A stretch of 43,169 nt of DNA from Alphaproteobacteria bacterium (GCA_016869215.1 VGEP01000038.1:1-43169), one strand, 5' to 3'. Positions 30,502-39,998 are shown, numbered from the stretch's first letter. Program-made: numbers and translations. The notes: generated from the sequence alone by a model not told the origin.

Positions 30502-31491
30502 ATGAAACTTGTGACCATTGCTGCGGCAGCGGCTGCGCTGGCGCTTGCCGGAACCACGGGCGCTCAGGCGCAGGCGTTTCCATCAAAGCCGATAACGATT
30601 GTCGTTGGCTTCCCGGCGGGCGGGCCGACCGACACCGTGGCGCGCGTTCTGGCCGATCACATGAAAGGAACGCTTGGCCAAAGTGTGATCGTCGAAAACA
30701 AGGCTGGCGCTGCCGGAACTCTTGGCCTGACGCACGTGTCTCGCGCCGATCCCGATGGCCATACGCTCTACGTCGGCAATTGGACGGTGAATGTCGGCGC
30801 AGTCCGTACCTTCGAAGTCCCCTACAATCCGCTTACGGGCTTCGAGCCGGTGGCGCTGCTGACGACGTCCAAGCTCTGGATTCTCGCGCGCAAGGACTTG
30901 CCGGCGGAAGACGCGAAGGGACTGATTGCCTGGCTCAAGGCCAATCCCGGCAAGGGCAATGCGGCCTCGGTCGGCGTCGGCAGCGCTGCGCATGTCTGCC
31001 TGGTCGACTTCATGCAGCGAAGCGGCACGAACTTTCAGGTCGTGACCTATCGCGGCGGCGCGCCCGCGGTCCAGGATCTGGCCGGCGGGCAGGCCGATTT
31101 CTCCTGCCTGGAAGCGGGACAGACGCTCGGGCTGTATCGCGGCGGCAAGGTCAAGATCATCGGCGTGGCTAGCAAGACGCGCTTCCCCGCCGCCAAGGAG
31201 GTGCCGACGCTCGGCGAGGGCGGACTGCCGGGCGCGGAAATCGATTTCTGGCACGGACTGTGGGCGCCGAAGAACACGCCGAAGGCTGTCGTCGACAGGC
31301 TGACCGACGCGGTCCAAAAGGCGTTTGCAGATGCGACGGTGCAGAAGCGGTTCGCGGACGTGGGTCACTCGTTACCGGCAAAAAACGAGATGTCGCCGAA
31401 GGCACTCGTCGACCATCACAAGGCCGAGCTCGATAAGTGGTGGCCGATCATGGAGAAGGCCGGGATCAAGATGTTCCCGGTGAAGAAGTGA
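30502..31491 (+). CDS. TTT (Bug/TctC) solute-binding protein, array member 7
   Basis: A 329-residue periplasmic binding protein; signal peptide about 1-24 (…AQA-QAF). Seen: GFPAGGPTDTVARV, VENKAGAAGTLG, DPDGHT (His for Tyr), TYRGGAPAVQDL, FWHGLWAPKNTPKA and ELDKWWPIMEKAGI. Exactly two mature cysteines, Cys166 and Cys202, 36 apart as in members 1, 5 and 6. GGGGGACTGC precedes the ATG. It has its own 173-base leader after a terminator and another strong hairpin behind, so it is transcribed separately from members 1-6. Confidence 0.94.
   Translation: MKLVTIAAAAAALALAGTTGAQAQAFPSKPITIVVGFPAGGPTDTVARVLADHMKGTLGQSVIVENKAGAAGTLGLTHVSRADPDGHTLYVGNWTVNVGAVRTFEVPYNPLTGFEPVALLTTSKLWILARKDLPAEDAKGLIAWLKANPGKGNAASVGVGSAAHVCLVDFMQRSGTNFQVVTYRGGAPAVQDLAGGQADFSCLEAGQTLGLYRGGKVKIIGVASKTRFPAAKEVPTLGEGGLPGAEIDFWHGLWAPKNTPKAVVDRLTDAVQKAFADATVQKRFADVGHSLPAKNEMSPKALVDHHKAELDKWWPIMEKAGIKMFPVKK
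30931..30954 (+). repeat. 24-bp exact repeat shared with 24785-24808
   Basis: Second copy of the 24-bp direct repeat in array member 7. A further 17-bp exact repeat, AAGTGGTGGCCGATCAT, occurs three times in the array at 26282-26298, 29275-29291 and 31435-31451, near the 3' ends of members 2, 5 and 7. Confidence 0.8.
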
Positions 31492-31509
31492 CGGCGGGCG
31501 ACTGACGAC

Positions 31510-31540
31510 CGGGACGCCGCGTGGGGGATGCGGCGTCCCG
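31510..31540 (+). terminator. terminator after array member 7
   Basis: Perfect 11-bp inverted repeat CGGGACGCCGC / GCGGCGTCCCG with a 9-base loop, 19 bases after the stop. No T-tract, but the stem is very stable. Confidence 0.6.
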
Positions 31541-31664
31541 CAGTGTCGCCGTCAGCGAATGTGCGGCGCGGATGTCGGTCGGCGCGCATGGTGAGCAATC
31601 GAGCCCTGCCATCGTCGGCTGTGCGACGGCCGAGGCAGGCTCGCGACCACAAGGGGGGAATGTC

Positions 31665-32639
31665 ATGTGGCTACCATCGTCTATCGTTGGTCTTGCCCTC
31701 GCATTGTTCCTCGCCGCGGGAGCGCAGGCGCAAACCTATCCAACCAGGCCGGTCACGATCATTTCGGATTCGGCGCCGGGTTCGGCCATCGATACAAGCC
31801 TGAGGATCATCGCTGAGGGGCTTAGCCAGAAGTGGGGCCAGCAGACGGTGGTGGTCAACCGGCCGGGCGCCGGCGGGGCAATTTCGGCAAAGGTTGCAGC
31901 CGAGGCGTCGCCCGATGGCTATACCGTTTATGCGCCGGCACTGTCGGTGTTTCTCACGGTCCCCGGCAAGGCGCCCAACCTTCCGCTGCAGCTGCCACGC
32001 GATTTTGTGGCGATCGGGCTGACGGTCGAACAGCCGATGTCGATTGGGATCAATCCCAAGCTCGGCATCAACACGCTGTCCGAGCTGATCGCCGAGGCGA
32101 AGAAGAAGCCCGGCAGCATTTCCTATGCAGTCACGGGTGTGGGGCGGCTGACCCACCTGACCGGCGAATTGCTGCAGATCCGCGGCAATATCAAGCTGCA
32201 AATGGTGCCCTACACCGGCGGTTCAGCACAGGCGCTTGCCGATATCTTGTCAGGCCGCGTCGCAATGGTGATCGAAGGCTATGCCGGCCTCGCCGGCGCC
32301 TATCAATCGGGCCAGCTCAAGTCTTTGGCAATCGCATCCGGCAAGCGTCTGGCGCACCTGCCGAACCTGCCGACCGTGTCCGAAACGCTGCCGGGTTTTA
32401 TCGCCGCCGGTTGGCAAGCGGTGGTGGCGCCCATCGGCACACCCGAGGCGATCGTGCGCAAGGCGAGCGACGATCTGCGGGAGGTCCTGGCCACACCTGG
32501 CGTCAAGGACAAACTTGCCGCGCGCGGTTCCTATGCGATACCCGCCACCCCCGCCGAAACTCTTGCCTTTGTCCGCAGTCAGCAAGAGTTGTGGAAGCCG
32601 GCTCTGGAGCAGGTCGAGCGCCAGTTCAAGCAGAAGTAG
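31665..32639 (+). CDS. TTT (Bug/TctC) solute-binding protein, divergent eighth-type member at array end
   Basis: A 324-residue periplasmic binding protein; signal peptide about 1-23 (…AQA-QTY). It differs from its neighbours: SDSAPGSAIDTSLRI in place of PFPAGG, VNRPGAGGAIS, a VPYTGGSAQAL motif, GWQAVVAPIGTPEA in place of W-H-G-x-W-x-PKG, and no WWPI ending (it ends EQVERQFKQK). It resembles the genes at 1 and 4088 more than the array, so it probably binds another ligand. AAGGGGGG precedes the ATG. It is the seventh consecutive Bug gene counted from member 1 if member numbering is by operon, and the eighth gene in the row overall is absent. Confidence 0.92.
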   Translation: MWLPSSIVGLALALFLAAGAQAQTYPTRPVTIISDSAPGSAIDTSLRIIAEGLSQKWGQQTVVVNRPGAGGAISAKVAAEASPDGYTVYAPALSVFLTVPGKAPNLPLQLPRDFVAIGLTVEQPMSIGINPKLGINTLSELIAEAKKKPGSISYAVTGVGRLTHLTGELLQIRGNIKLQMVPYTGGSAQALADILSGRVAMVIEGYAGLAGAYQSGQLKSLAIASGKRLAHLPNLPTVSETLPGFIAAGWQAVVAPIGTPEAIVRKASDDLREVLATPGVKDKLAARGSYAIPATPAETLAFVRSQQELWKPALEQVERQFKQK

Positions 32640-32657
32640 CCCCGTCCGGGCATCGTC

Positions 32658-32705
32658 AAAAAAACGCCTCCTGGACGCCGTCGCCTGAGGCGAGACGTCC
32701 AGGAG
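32658..32705 (-). terminator. strong rho-independent terminator of the 90-residue membrane protein gene
   Basis: On the minus strand, a 10-bp outer stem (CTCCTGGACG / CGTCCAGGAG, 32668-32677 and 32696-32705) encloses an inner stem TCGCCT / AGGCGA and is followed by GCG and seven T residues. It could also stop plus-strand transcription from the Bug gene, though without a T-tract. Confidence 0.85.
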
Positions 32706-32797
32706 CATTGGACGTTTCCGAACCGAAAACAGAAGCGACGCAACCGACGCGAACGCGATGCAAGCAACCCGCACTGTCCTCCTCGCGTGACGGACGC

Positions 32798-33070
32798 TCA
32801 ATCGCGCCCGGTCTGCGGACGTCCATCGTTCACCATGGCGGACGTCAGCCAACCCATGACGACGACGATTGCACCGAAGGCCACTGCGAACGCAACGCGG
32901 CCGCCGCTGCTGCCGGCGATGTGGCTCAATGTGTCGGCGCGCGCGATGCCGATGGAAACGGCGGTGACGGCGACCACCAGCGACAGCGTCAGCGCCACGG
33001 TCGTCACCAGAACGGCGACGTTCGCCATTCCATGTCTCTCACGCGAAGGCTCGATCAGGTCGTTGGTCAT
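32798..33070 (-). CDS. small two-helix membrane protein, function unknown
   Basis: A 90-residue protein with two membrane helices (about residues 17-42 and 58-80), a charged N-terminus (NDLIEPSRERHG) and a polar tail. No family recognised. The ATG at 33070 has a weak ribosome-binding site; an internal ATG (residue 15) is an alternative. It is monocistronic: a strong T-rich terminator follows, and a CtrA-type box lies 117 bases upstream of the start, hinting at cell-cycle control. Confidence 0.7.
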   Translation of the reverse strand: MTNDLIEPSRERHGMANVAVLVTTVALTLSLVVAVTAVSIGIARADTLSHIAGSSGGRVAFAVAFGAIVVVMGWLTSAMVNDGRPQTGRD

Positions 33071-33186
33071 GGTCGTATCCGGCAGACGAATCGTTGTTGT
33101 CCGCGAATCTGCATTCGGATACCGTCGCGCGTCCGGCGGGACTTTGGCGAAGACCGTGACGAACCGCGGCGAATTCGTGGCGCCGG

Positions 33187-33202
33187 TTAACGGGAGGTTA
33201 AC
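33187..33202. promoter_or_regulatory. candidate CtrA box
   Basis: TTAACGGGAGGTTAAC matches the CtrA consensus TTAA-N7-TTAAC exactly. It lies in the 202-base gap upstream of the 90-residue membrane protein gene. CtrA is the cell-cycle master regulator of Alphaproteobacteria. Chance matches exist but are rare at this GC content. Confidence 0.45.
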
Positions 33203-33272
33203 GGAGGCGCGTTCCGGTCAATGAAACCCTGACTGCGGCGTTGCGGCCACGCCGGACAGAGCACGCGCGACC

Positions 33273-33908
33273 TTATTGTGCGGCGGTAGCGAGCGATTCG
33301 GGTTGCCAGTCCATCGCGACATGGCGCGGTTGGGACTTCACGCGGCCGGTCCAGGCGCGGATCGCCGGGAACTGCGACAAATCGAAATCGCTCTGCTCGG
33401 CGAGATGCGTGTACGCGTAGAGTGCGATATCGGCCACGGTGTAGCGTCCGGCGGCGAAGAACTTGCGGTCGGCAAGGTGCTTCTCCATCGCGACCAGCGC
33501 GCGATAGCCTTCCTCCATCCAGGCTTCGAGCGCGTGCTGTTGCAACTCGCGGCCCCCTTTGACCAGCGTGAGCCAGAAATAGGCCGCGCCGATGTTCGGG
33601 ACGACGCTGTGCTGCTCGAAGAACATCCACTGCAGGACGTCGGCACGGTCGACGCGATTGTCGGGCGCAAGCGGCGTGCCGCCCGCGACGTACCAGAGGA
33701 TGGCGTTCGACTCGGCGAGATAGCGGCCGGGCGCGACCTCCAGCAGCGGCACATGGCCGCTTGGATTCTTGGCGAGAAATTCCGGAGTCCGGGTTTCGCC
33801 CTTGAGGATGTCGATCTCGACCAGTTCGTACGGCTGTTCGACCTGCTCCAGCGCGAGCCGCACCTTGTAGCAATTGCCTGAGCGGCGCATTGCGTAGAGC
33901 CTGTACAT
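33273..33908 (-). CDS. glutathione S-transferase family protein
   Basis: A 211-residue cytosolic protein with a thioredoxin-fold N-terminal domain (about 1-78: YRLYAMRRSGNCYKVRLAL, NPSGHVPLLEV with the cis-proline, and AESNAILWYVA binding the gamma-glutamyl group) and an all-helical C-terminal domain ending in YTVADIALYAYTHLAEQ, the conserved N-capping region. The N-terminal SGNCYK places a Ser and Cys where the catalytic residue lies in beta/omega-type enzymes. GAGGACTCGC precedes the ATG. Substrate unknown; distinct from the YfcG gene at 14484. Confidence 0.92.
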   Translation of the reverse strand: MYRLYAMRRSGNCYKVRLALEQVEQPYELVEIDILKGETRTPEFLAKNPSGHVPLLEVAPGRYLAESNAILWYVAGGTPLAPDNRVDRADVLQWMFFEQHSVVPNIGAAYFWLTLVKGGRELQQHALEAWMEEGYRALVAMEKHLADRKFFAAGRYTVADIALYAYTHLAEQSDFDLSQFPAIRAWTGRVKSQPRHVAMDWQPESLATAAQ

Positions 33909-34071
33909 GCGAGTCCTCCCCGGCCGCCGAATGCCTCAGCATTGAGCATAAAGGAATGAAGCGCGGCGAATGCAAGGCCGGGCCATGACAAGACTGCGAA
34001 AGAGAACGGTGTGCGCGCAGCCGCTGCGGCGGCGAAACGATCGGCATTCGGCGATTGCAGTTGGGAGAATT

Positions 34072-35397
34072 CTAGTTTGCGTGCGCGCTGCCGGCGTTCG
34101 CACTTGCGAACAGCCGGGACGACGCGCCGCTTTCCGCAAGCGCGCGCCACAGGATCAGCAGCAGCACTGCGAGCATGGCCGGCACGCCGAGCGGCAGCAG
34201 CGCCTGTTCGGCGACGGTGCGCGCGATCAGCGGCATGAGCCACAGGGCCGCCAGCGCGGTCTTCTCCCAGGGCGCGAAACCGCGCGCAAAGCCGTGCGCG
34301 GCGAGGAAAGCAATGGCCGGCGCCAGCACCACCAGGTCGTAGTCGAGGCTGTAGGGCGTGGCTGCGATCGCCGCGATGCAGAGCGCCGCGGCCTTCAGCG
34401 GATAGGCTGCGCGGCTTCGCCACAGCCAGGCGAGCGCGACCGCCAGCGCCACCGTGACCGCGCCTTGAACGATGTAGGCGAGGGGCACGCCGCCGCCCCA
34501 CATCCGGACCATGGCGAACACGCTCTGGATCTTGTGCCAGCCGGTGCCGCCCTGCTCCAGCACTTCGATCCGGGTGAGCGCGGTGGAGGCGAGGAACGCG
34601 CGCCAAACCTCGGGGCCGAAGGCAATCAGCGTGGCGAGCGCGAGCGCCAGCACGGTGACCGAGGCGGCAGCGAACGCGCGCCAGCGGCTGCTCGCGATCA
34701 GGACCAGCGGAATCAGAATCCCGAACTGCGGCTTGTAGGCGACGAGCCCGAACAACACGCCGGCCAGTGCGGGCCGCGAGTCGAGCAGCACCAGCGCGCC
34801 ACCGAGCAAGGCCGCGGTCAGGAACCCGTTGTGGCCGTGGCCGACGTTGACGAACACGGCGGGGAAGGCCAGCGCAAGCAGGAGCCACAGCCGGTCGCGC
34901 GCGACGAGATTGCTCCACGCGCCTGCGGCGGCCGGCACCGCGCGCAGGATCGACTGCAACATGCCGAGGTAGAGAAGCAGCGTCGCGCCCTGCCAGGCGG
35001 CAAGCGACAGCGCGTAAGGTATCAGCGCCAGCAGCGCGGCGACGAACAGGAAGAACGGTGGATAATGCCAGCCGTAGAACGGGGTCTTGTCGCCGAAGAT
35101 CGCCTGCTCGCGGGCGTATTGCTTAGGCCAATCGAATGGCGCCGCGGCATTGCCTTCGAGCACGTAGGTTCCGGCGGCATAGACGTTCGAATAGTCGGTG
35201 CCGAGAGGCCGGCCCTGGTAGTCGTTCAGCCCGTCCGAGCTGACGACCACATAGAGCAGGCCGATGGCCGAGGCCGCCAGCACTGCGAAGCCCCACAGCC
35301 GCAGCCGCTCGCGGGTGAGCCAGCGTCCGTCGCGGATGGTGGCGAGCAATTCGCGCACGTGGTTCGGTCCTGTGCCGGCCCTCCGGCCGCGGGTCAT
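34072..35397 (-). CDS. GT87 / DUF2029 family polyprenol-sugar-dependent membrane glycosyltransferase
   Basis: A 441-residue protein with about ten membrane helices. Members of this family (for example mycobacterial PimE) transfer mannose or arabinose from polyprenyl phosphate outside the membrane. Seen: DYSNVYAAGTYVLEGNA after the first helix, with the acidic residue expected in the first outer loop, YGWHYPPFFLFVAALLALI, GHGHNGFLTAALLGGAL, LFGLVAYKPQFG, and TPYSLDYDLVVLAPA. The ATG at 35397 is chosen over upstream in-frame ATGs because homology starts there. The sugar and acceptor are unknown. No other glycan gene is adjacent. Confidence 0.88.
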   Translation of the reverse strand: MTRGRRAGTGPNHVRELLATIRDGRWLTRERLRLWGFAVLAASAIGLLYVVVSSDGLNDYQGRPLGTDYSNVYAAGTYVLEGNAAAPFDWPKQYAREQAIFGDKTPFYGWHYPPFFLFVAALLALIPYALSLAAWQGATLLLYLGMLQSILRAVPAAAGAWSNLVARDRLWLLLALAFPAVFVNVGHGHNGFLTAALLGGALVLLDSRPALAGVLFGLVAYKPQFGILIPLVLIASSRWRAFAAASVTVLALALATLIAFGPEVWRAFLASTALTRIEVLEQGGTGWHKIQSVFAMVRMWGGGVPLAYIVQGAVTVALAVALAWLWRSRAAYPLKAAALCIAAIAATPYSLDYDLVVLAPAIAFLAAHGFARGFAPWEKTALAALWLMPLIARTVAEQALLPLGVPAMLAVLLLILWRALAESGASSRLFASANAGSAHAN

Positions 35398-35443
35398 GCG
35401 ACACAGGTAGCAACGCGGGCTTAAGAGAGCGTTGCCACTCGAT

Positions 35444-37168
35444 TCAACCGCGCGGCGGCCCGCCGAGCAGCGCCGCCTCAAAGGCGCCGGCGATGGCGGC
35501 CTTGCTCTTGCCGGGCTTTGCGGCGTCGCCGATGGCGATGGCAGTCTGGCCGCGCCGCACCAGCCGCTGGAACCGGTCGGCGCTGGCGCGGCGCGCCCGG
35601 TGATAGAACCAGTCGCGGACCCAGTCGTTCTTCATCAGGCCCGCCACGCCCGGCCATCGGGCGGCGCCGAGCCGCAGCAGCAGCGGCACGACCTGGCCAA
35701 GTCCGAAGCGGTAGTCCGCGCCGGTGGCGACCACGACGCGATTGAACGGCGCCAGCACGCCGGGCTCGCGGGTGACGTCGACGCCGTAGCGGAAGGTCAC
35801 GCCGTCGCGCGTGCAGGCGCGAACCAGATCGTCGATGTAACGTGCGAAGCTGGCCTCGTTCGCCACGACCTCCTGGAACAGCGGCGCCTTGCCCGCGAGC
35901 CGGAACGCGCCGCCGGCGCGCAGCGCCTTGTCGAACACAGTCACGGTGTTGCCTTCGGCGACCAGCGACGCGTAGGTCAGGCCGGCCGGGCCCGCGCCGA
36001 TGACCGCGATGCGGTCGCCGTGCGGCGGCGCGGGATGCATAAACATCGTCTCGCGCCCCGCAGCGCCGTTGACCACGCAACCGATGCCCGCGCCGCCGCG
36101 CATCTCGTTGATGCACGTGTTGCAGGCGAGACAGCGCCGGATCGGATCGTTGTTGCGCAGCTTGTCGACCCATTGCGGTTCGGCGATCAGCGTGCGTCCG
36201 AGCGCGACGAAGTCGCATTTCTTGCTTGCCACGGCATCGGTCGCGGTCGCTGGATCTCCCATCCGCGCGACCGCGATCACCGGCACGCGCACGGCCTTCT
36301 TGATGTCGGCGGCGAAATCGAGATAGGGCGCGTCCGGGTCCGTCATCGGCGGGATCATGCGGTGCGCCGTGGGCTTGGAGCGGTAATGCCCCGCGCTGAT
36401 GTGCAGCGCGTGCGCGCCGGCCTTGGCGGCCCATAGCGCAATCTGCTTGCCCTCGTCGTATTTGAGGCCGCCCTCGAAATAGTCCTCGACCGACAGCCGG
36501 TAGATCACGCCGAGCTCCGGCACGGCTTCTTTGACGGCTCGAAGAATCTCCAGCCCGAAGCGGGCGCGGTTTTCCAGGCTGCCGCCGTACTCGTCGGTGC
36601 GCTGGTTTTCGAACGGCGCATGAAACTGCGAAATGAGGTAGCCGTGGGCGGCGTGGATTTCGACGCAGTCGAATCCGGCCTCGCGCGCACGCCGGGCGGC
36701 GGCTGCATAAGCCGCGACGGTCTCCTCGATCCGCGCCTTGGTCATGGCGCGCGGCACGATGGTCTGCATCGTGATCTCGTAGACCGGGTGCGGGATCGCC
36801 GACGGCGCGATCGGCGTCTCGCCGCAGATATCGACACGGGTGTGGCCGCCGCCGTGGCCCAACTGGATGGACGCCTTGGCGCCGCCCGCGTGAATCTCCT
36901 CGACCAGCCGCTTGAGCCCCGGCACGAAACCGTCGTTCCAGATCCCGAGTTCGCGGAAGCGATGGCGGCCCACTTTCTCGGGCGACGCCATCTCCACCGT
37001 GATGAGGCCGGTGCCGCCGCGCACCCGCGCCATGTAATAGGCGATGCTGGCGTCGGTGACGTGGCCCGCCTCGTCAGACGTGCGCGTGGTCATGGACGGC
37101 ATGACGATCCGGTTCGGGATCTCGGCCGGCCCGATACGCGCGGGTGTGAGGAGGACGTTGATCGGCAT
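35444..37168 (-). CDS. FMN/FAD/4Fe-4S NADH:flavin oxidoreductase (2,4-dienoyl-CoA reductase FadH-like)
   Basis: A 574-residue enoate-reductase-type enzyme. Residues about 1-340 form an Old-Yellow-type TIM barrel, with catalytic-region EIHAAHGYLISQF (His172, His175, Tyr177) and HISAGHY. The cluster ligands are C346-x2-C349-x2-C352-x11-C364. A nucleotide-binding GAGPAG lies at 391-396. It would reduce an activated C=C bond with NAD(P)H. It is shorter than typical FadH (about 640-670) because the C-terminal flavin domain is abbreviated. It follows the SDR gene by 13 bases, so the two probably form an operon on one substrate. Confidence 0.92.
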   Translation of the reverse strand: MPINVLLTPARIGPAEIPNRIVMPSMTTRTSDEAGHVTDASIAYYMARVRGGTGLITVEMASPEKVGRHRFRELGIWNDGFVPGLKRLVEEIHAGGAKASIQLGHGGGHTRVDICGETPIAPSAIPHPVYEITMQTIVPRAMTKARIEETVAAYAAAARRAREAGFDCVEIHAAHGYLISQFHAPFENQRTDEYGGSLENRARFGLEILRAVKEAVPELGVIYRLSVEDYFEGGLKYDEGKQIALWAAKAGAHALHISAGHYRSKPTAHRMIPPMTDPDAPYLDFAADIKKAVRVPVIAVARMGDPATATDAVASKKCDFVALGRTLIAEPQWVDKLRNNDPIRRCLACNTCINEMRGGAGIGCVVNGAAGRETMFMHPAPPHGDRIAVIGAGPAGLTYASLVAEGNTVTVFDKALRAGGAFRLAGKAPLFQEVVANEASFARYIDDLVRACTRDGVTFRYGVDVTREPGVLAPFNRVVVATGADYRFGLGQVVPLLLRLGAARWPGVAGLMKNDWVRDWFYHRARRASADRFQRLVRRGQTAIAIGDAAKPGKSKAAIAGAFEAALLGGPPRG

Positions 37169-37181
37169 ACCAAGCGGGTTG

Positions 37182-37964
37182 TCAGAGTTGGGGGAGTTCG
37201 CCCCCGTCGAGATCGATGGTGGCGCCGTGCAGCCAGGTGGCCCGGCCGGAGACGATGAAGGTGACCATGTCCGCCACATCCTCGACGGTGCCGTAGCGGG
37301 TGAAGCCCATGGCGCGCACGAAGCGCTCGCGCACCTGCGCTTCGGTCTGACCGCTGGCGGCGACCTCGGCGCGGATGCGCTTCCATTGCCGCTCGGTCTC
37401 GACCAGGCTCGGATGCACGCAATTGACGCGCACGCCTTCCTCCTTGCCGAGATCGGCGAGGCACTTGGAGAAGGCCGCGACCGCGGCGTTGACCGAACTG
37501 CCGATGGTGAACTGGGACTCCGGCTTGCGGCCGCTGGTGCCGCCGATCGAGACCAGCGCACCCTTGCTCGCGCGCAGCAGCGGCCAGGCCTCGCGCGCCA
37601 GCCGCACATGGGCGAAGAACTTCAGCGCGAAGCCGTCCTGCCATTGCGCGTCGGTCATATCGATGAAATGGCCGCGCTGGGTGGCACCGGCGTTGTTGAT
37701 GAGGATATCGAGCCGTCCGAATTCCTTCTTGGCGGCCTCGATCAGCGTGCGCTCGGCGCCTTCCTTGCGCAGGTCGAGCGCCACCGGCACGGCCTTGCGC
37801 CCCTTGGCGCGCACCGCCTGTCTCGTCTCACCGAGCGCCGCCTCGTCGCGTCCCGTCAAAACCAGGTCGCAGCCCTCTGCCGCCAGCGCCAGCGCAATTG
37901 CCTGCCCGATGCCGCGGCTCGCCCCCGTCACCAGGGCCGTCTTTCCGTTCAATCCCAGTTCCAT
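37182..37964 (-). CDS. SDR family protein with replaced catalytic tetrad
   Basis: A 260-residue Rossmann-fold protein of the short-chain dehydrogenase family. The cofactor motif TGASRGIG (13-20), an Arg-Asp after strand two (39-40) suggesting NADP, and NNAG (90-93) are intact. By alignment the usual catalytic Asn, Ser, Tyr and Lys fall on Lys115, Gly142, Gly155 and Asn159 (FTIGSSVNAAVAAFSK in place of YxxSK). So it is either a binding or chaperone-type SDR or catalyses a different reaction. It starts an operon with the FadH-like gene. Confidence 0.9.
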   Translation of the reverse strand: MELGLNGKTALVTGASRGIGQAIALALAAEGCDLVLTGRDEAALGETRQAVRAKGRKAVPVALDLRKEGAERTLIEAAKKEFGRLDILINNAGATQRGHFIDMTDAQWQDGFALKFFAHVRLAREAWPLLRASKGALVSIGGTSGRKPESQFTIGSSVNAAVAAFSKCLADLGKEEGVRVNCVHPSLVETERQWKRIRAEVAASGQTEAQVRERFVRAMGFTRYGTVEDVADMVTFIVSGRATWLHGATIDLDGGELPQL

Positions 37965-38082
37965 TGCCCGTCCTTGTCCTGCCCCTGGAATTCCCGATCA
38001 TCGCAAATTTTTGGGGCGGTGGGGTCTCCTTCGTCGGCCTGCAATGGCCGCCGCCAATCCGGGAATTGGGCCGGCGGGATAG

Positions 38083-39426
<1,344 letters not shown>

Positions 39427-39502
39427 TTAACGCGTAAGGTTGATGCTTTTCGGCCCGCCGTTCTTGGGGTAAGTTCCCGCCCGGCTTGAGGAGGAGCTTC
39501 TT

Positions 39503-39973
39503 ATGAATCGTCTGTCTGCAATCGCGCTGGCGGCAGCGCTCGCCGCGTCCGTGACGCCGGCCATGGCCCAGAGCCGGGTGGAAATCGGCGTTCTCGAATG
39601 CCGCGGTTCGACCACGTCTTTCGTTGTCGGGTCCGTGACCAACCTCGGTTGTTCGTTCCGGCCGTCCGATAACAGCCGCCCCGATACCTACAACGCGACG
39701 ATGCGGCGCGTGGGTGTCGATATCGGCTTCAATCAGCAGGTCGTGGTGGCCTGGGCGGTGTTCGCGCCGACTGCGCGCGTTGGACGCGGCGACCTCGCCG
39801 GCAACTATGTCGGCGCGGCAGCCAGCGCCACGGTCGGCGTCGGCGTCGGCGCCAATGCGCTGGTCGGCGGTTCCGGCAACACCATCGCGCTGCAGCCGCT
39901 GAGCCTGCAGGGCCAGACCGGATTGAGCGTCGCGGCTGGCGTCGCCGGCCTTGAGCTGCGCGCCGGCCGCTGA
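39503..39973 (+). CDS. DUF992 domain secreted protein
   Basis: A 156-residue exported protein of the DUF992 family, common in Hyphomicrobiales and of unknown function. Signal peptide about 1-23 (…PAMA-QSR), then IGVLECRG, GCSFRP (the two conserved cysteines, likely a disulfide), an internal VVVAWAVFAPT and a glycine-rich AGNYVGAAASATVGVGVGAN barrel-like stretch, ending GLELRAGR. GGAGGAG precedes the ATG. It sits 76 bases after aatA on the same strand and ends convergent with the phosphoesterase gene. Confidence 0.9.
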   Translation: MNRLSAIALAAALAASVTPAMAQSRVEIGVLECRGSTTSFVVGSVTNLGCSFRPSDNSRPDTYNATMRRVGVDIGFNQQVVVAWAVFAPTARVGRGDLAGNYVGAAASATVGVGVGANALVGGSGNTIALQPLSLQGQTGLSVAAGVAGLELRAGR

Positions 39974-39998
39974 GCGAGCCGCAAGGTTGAATTCTTCG

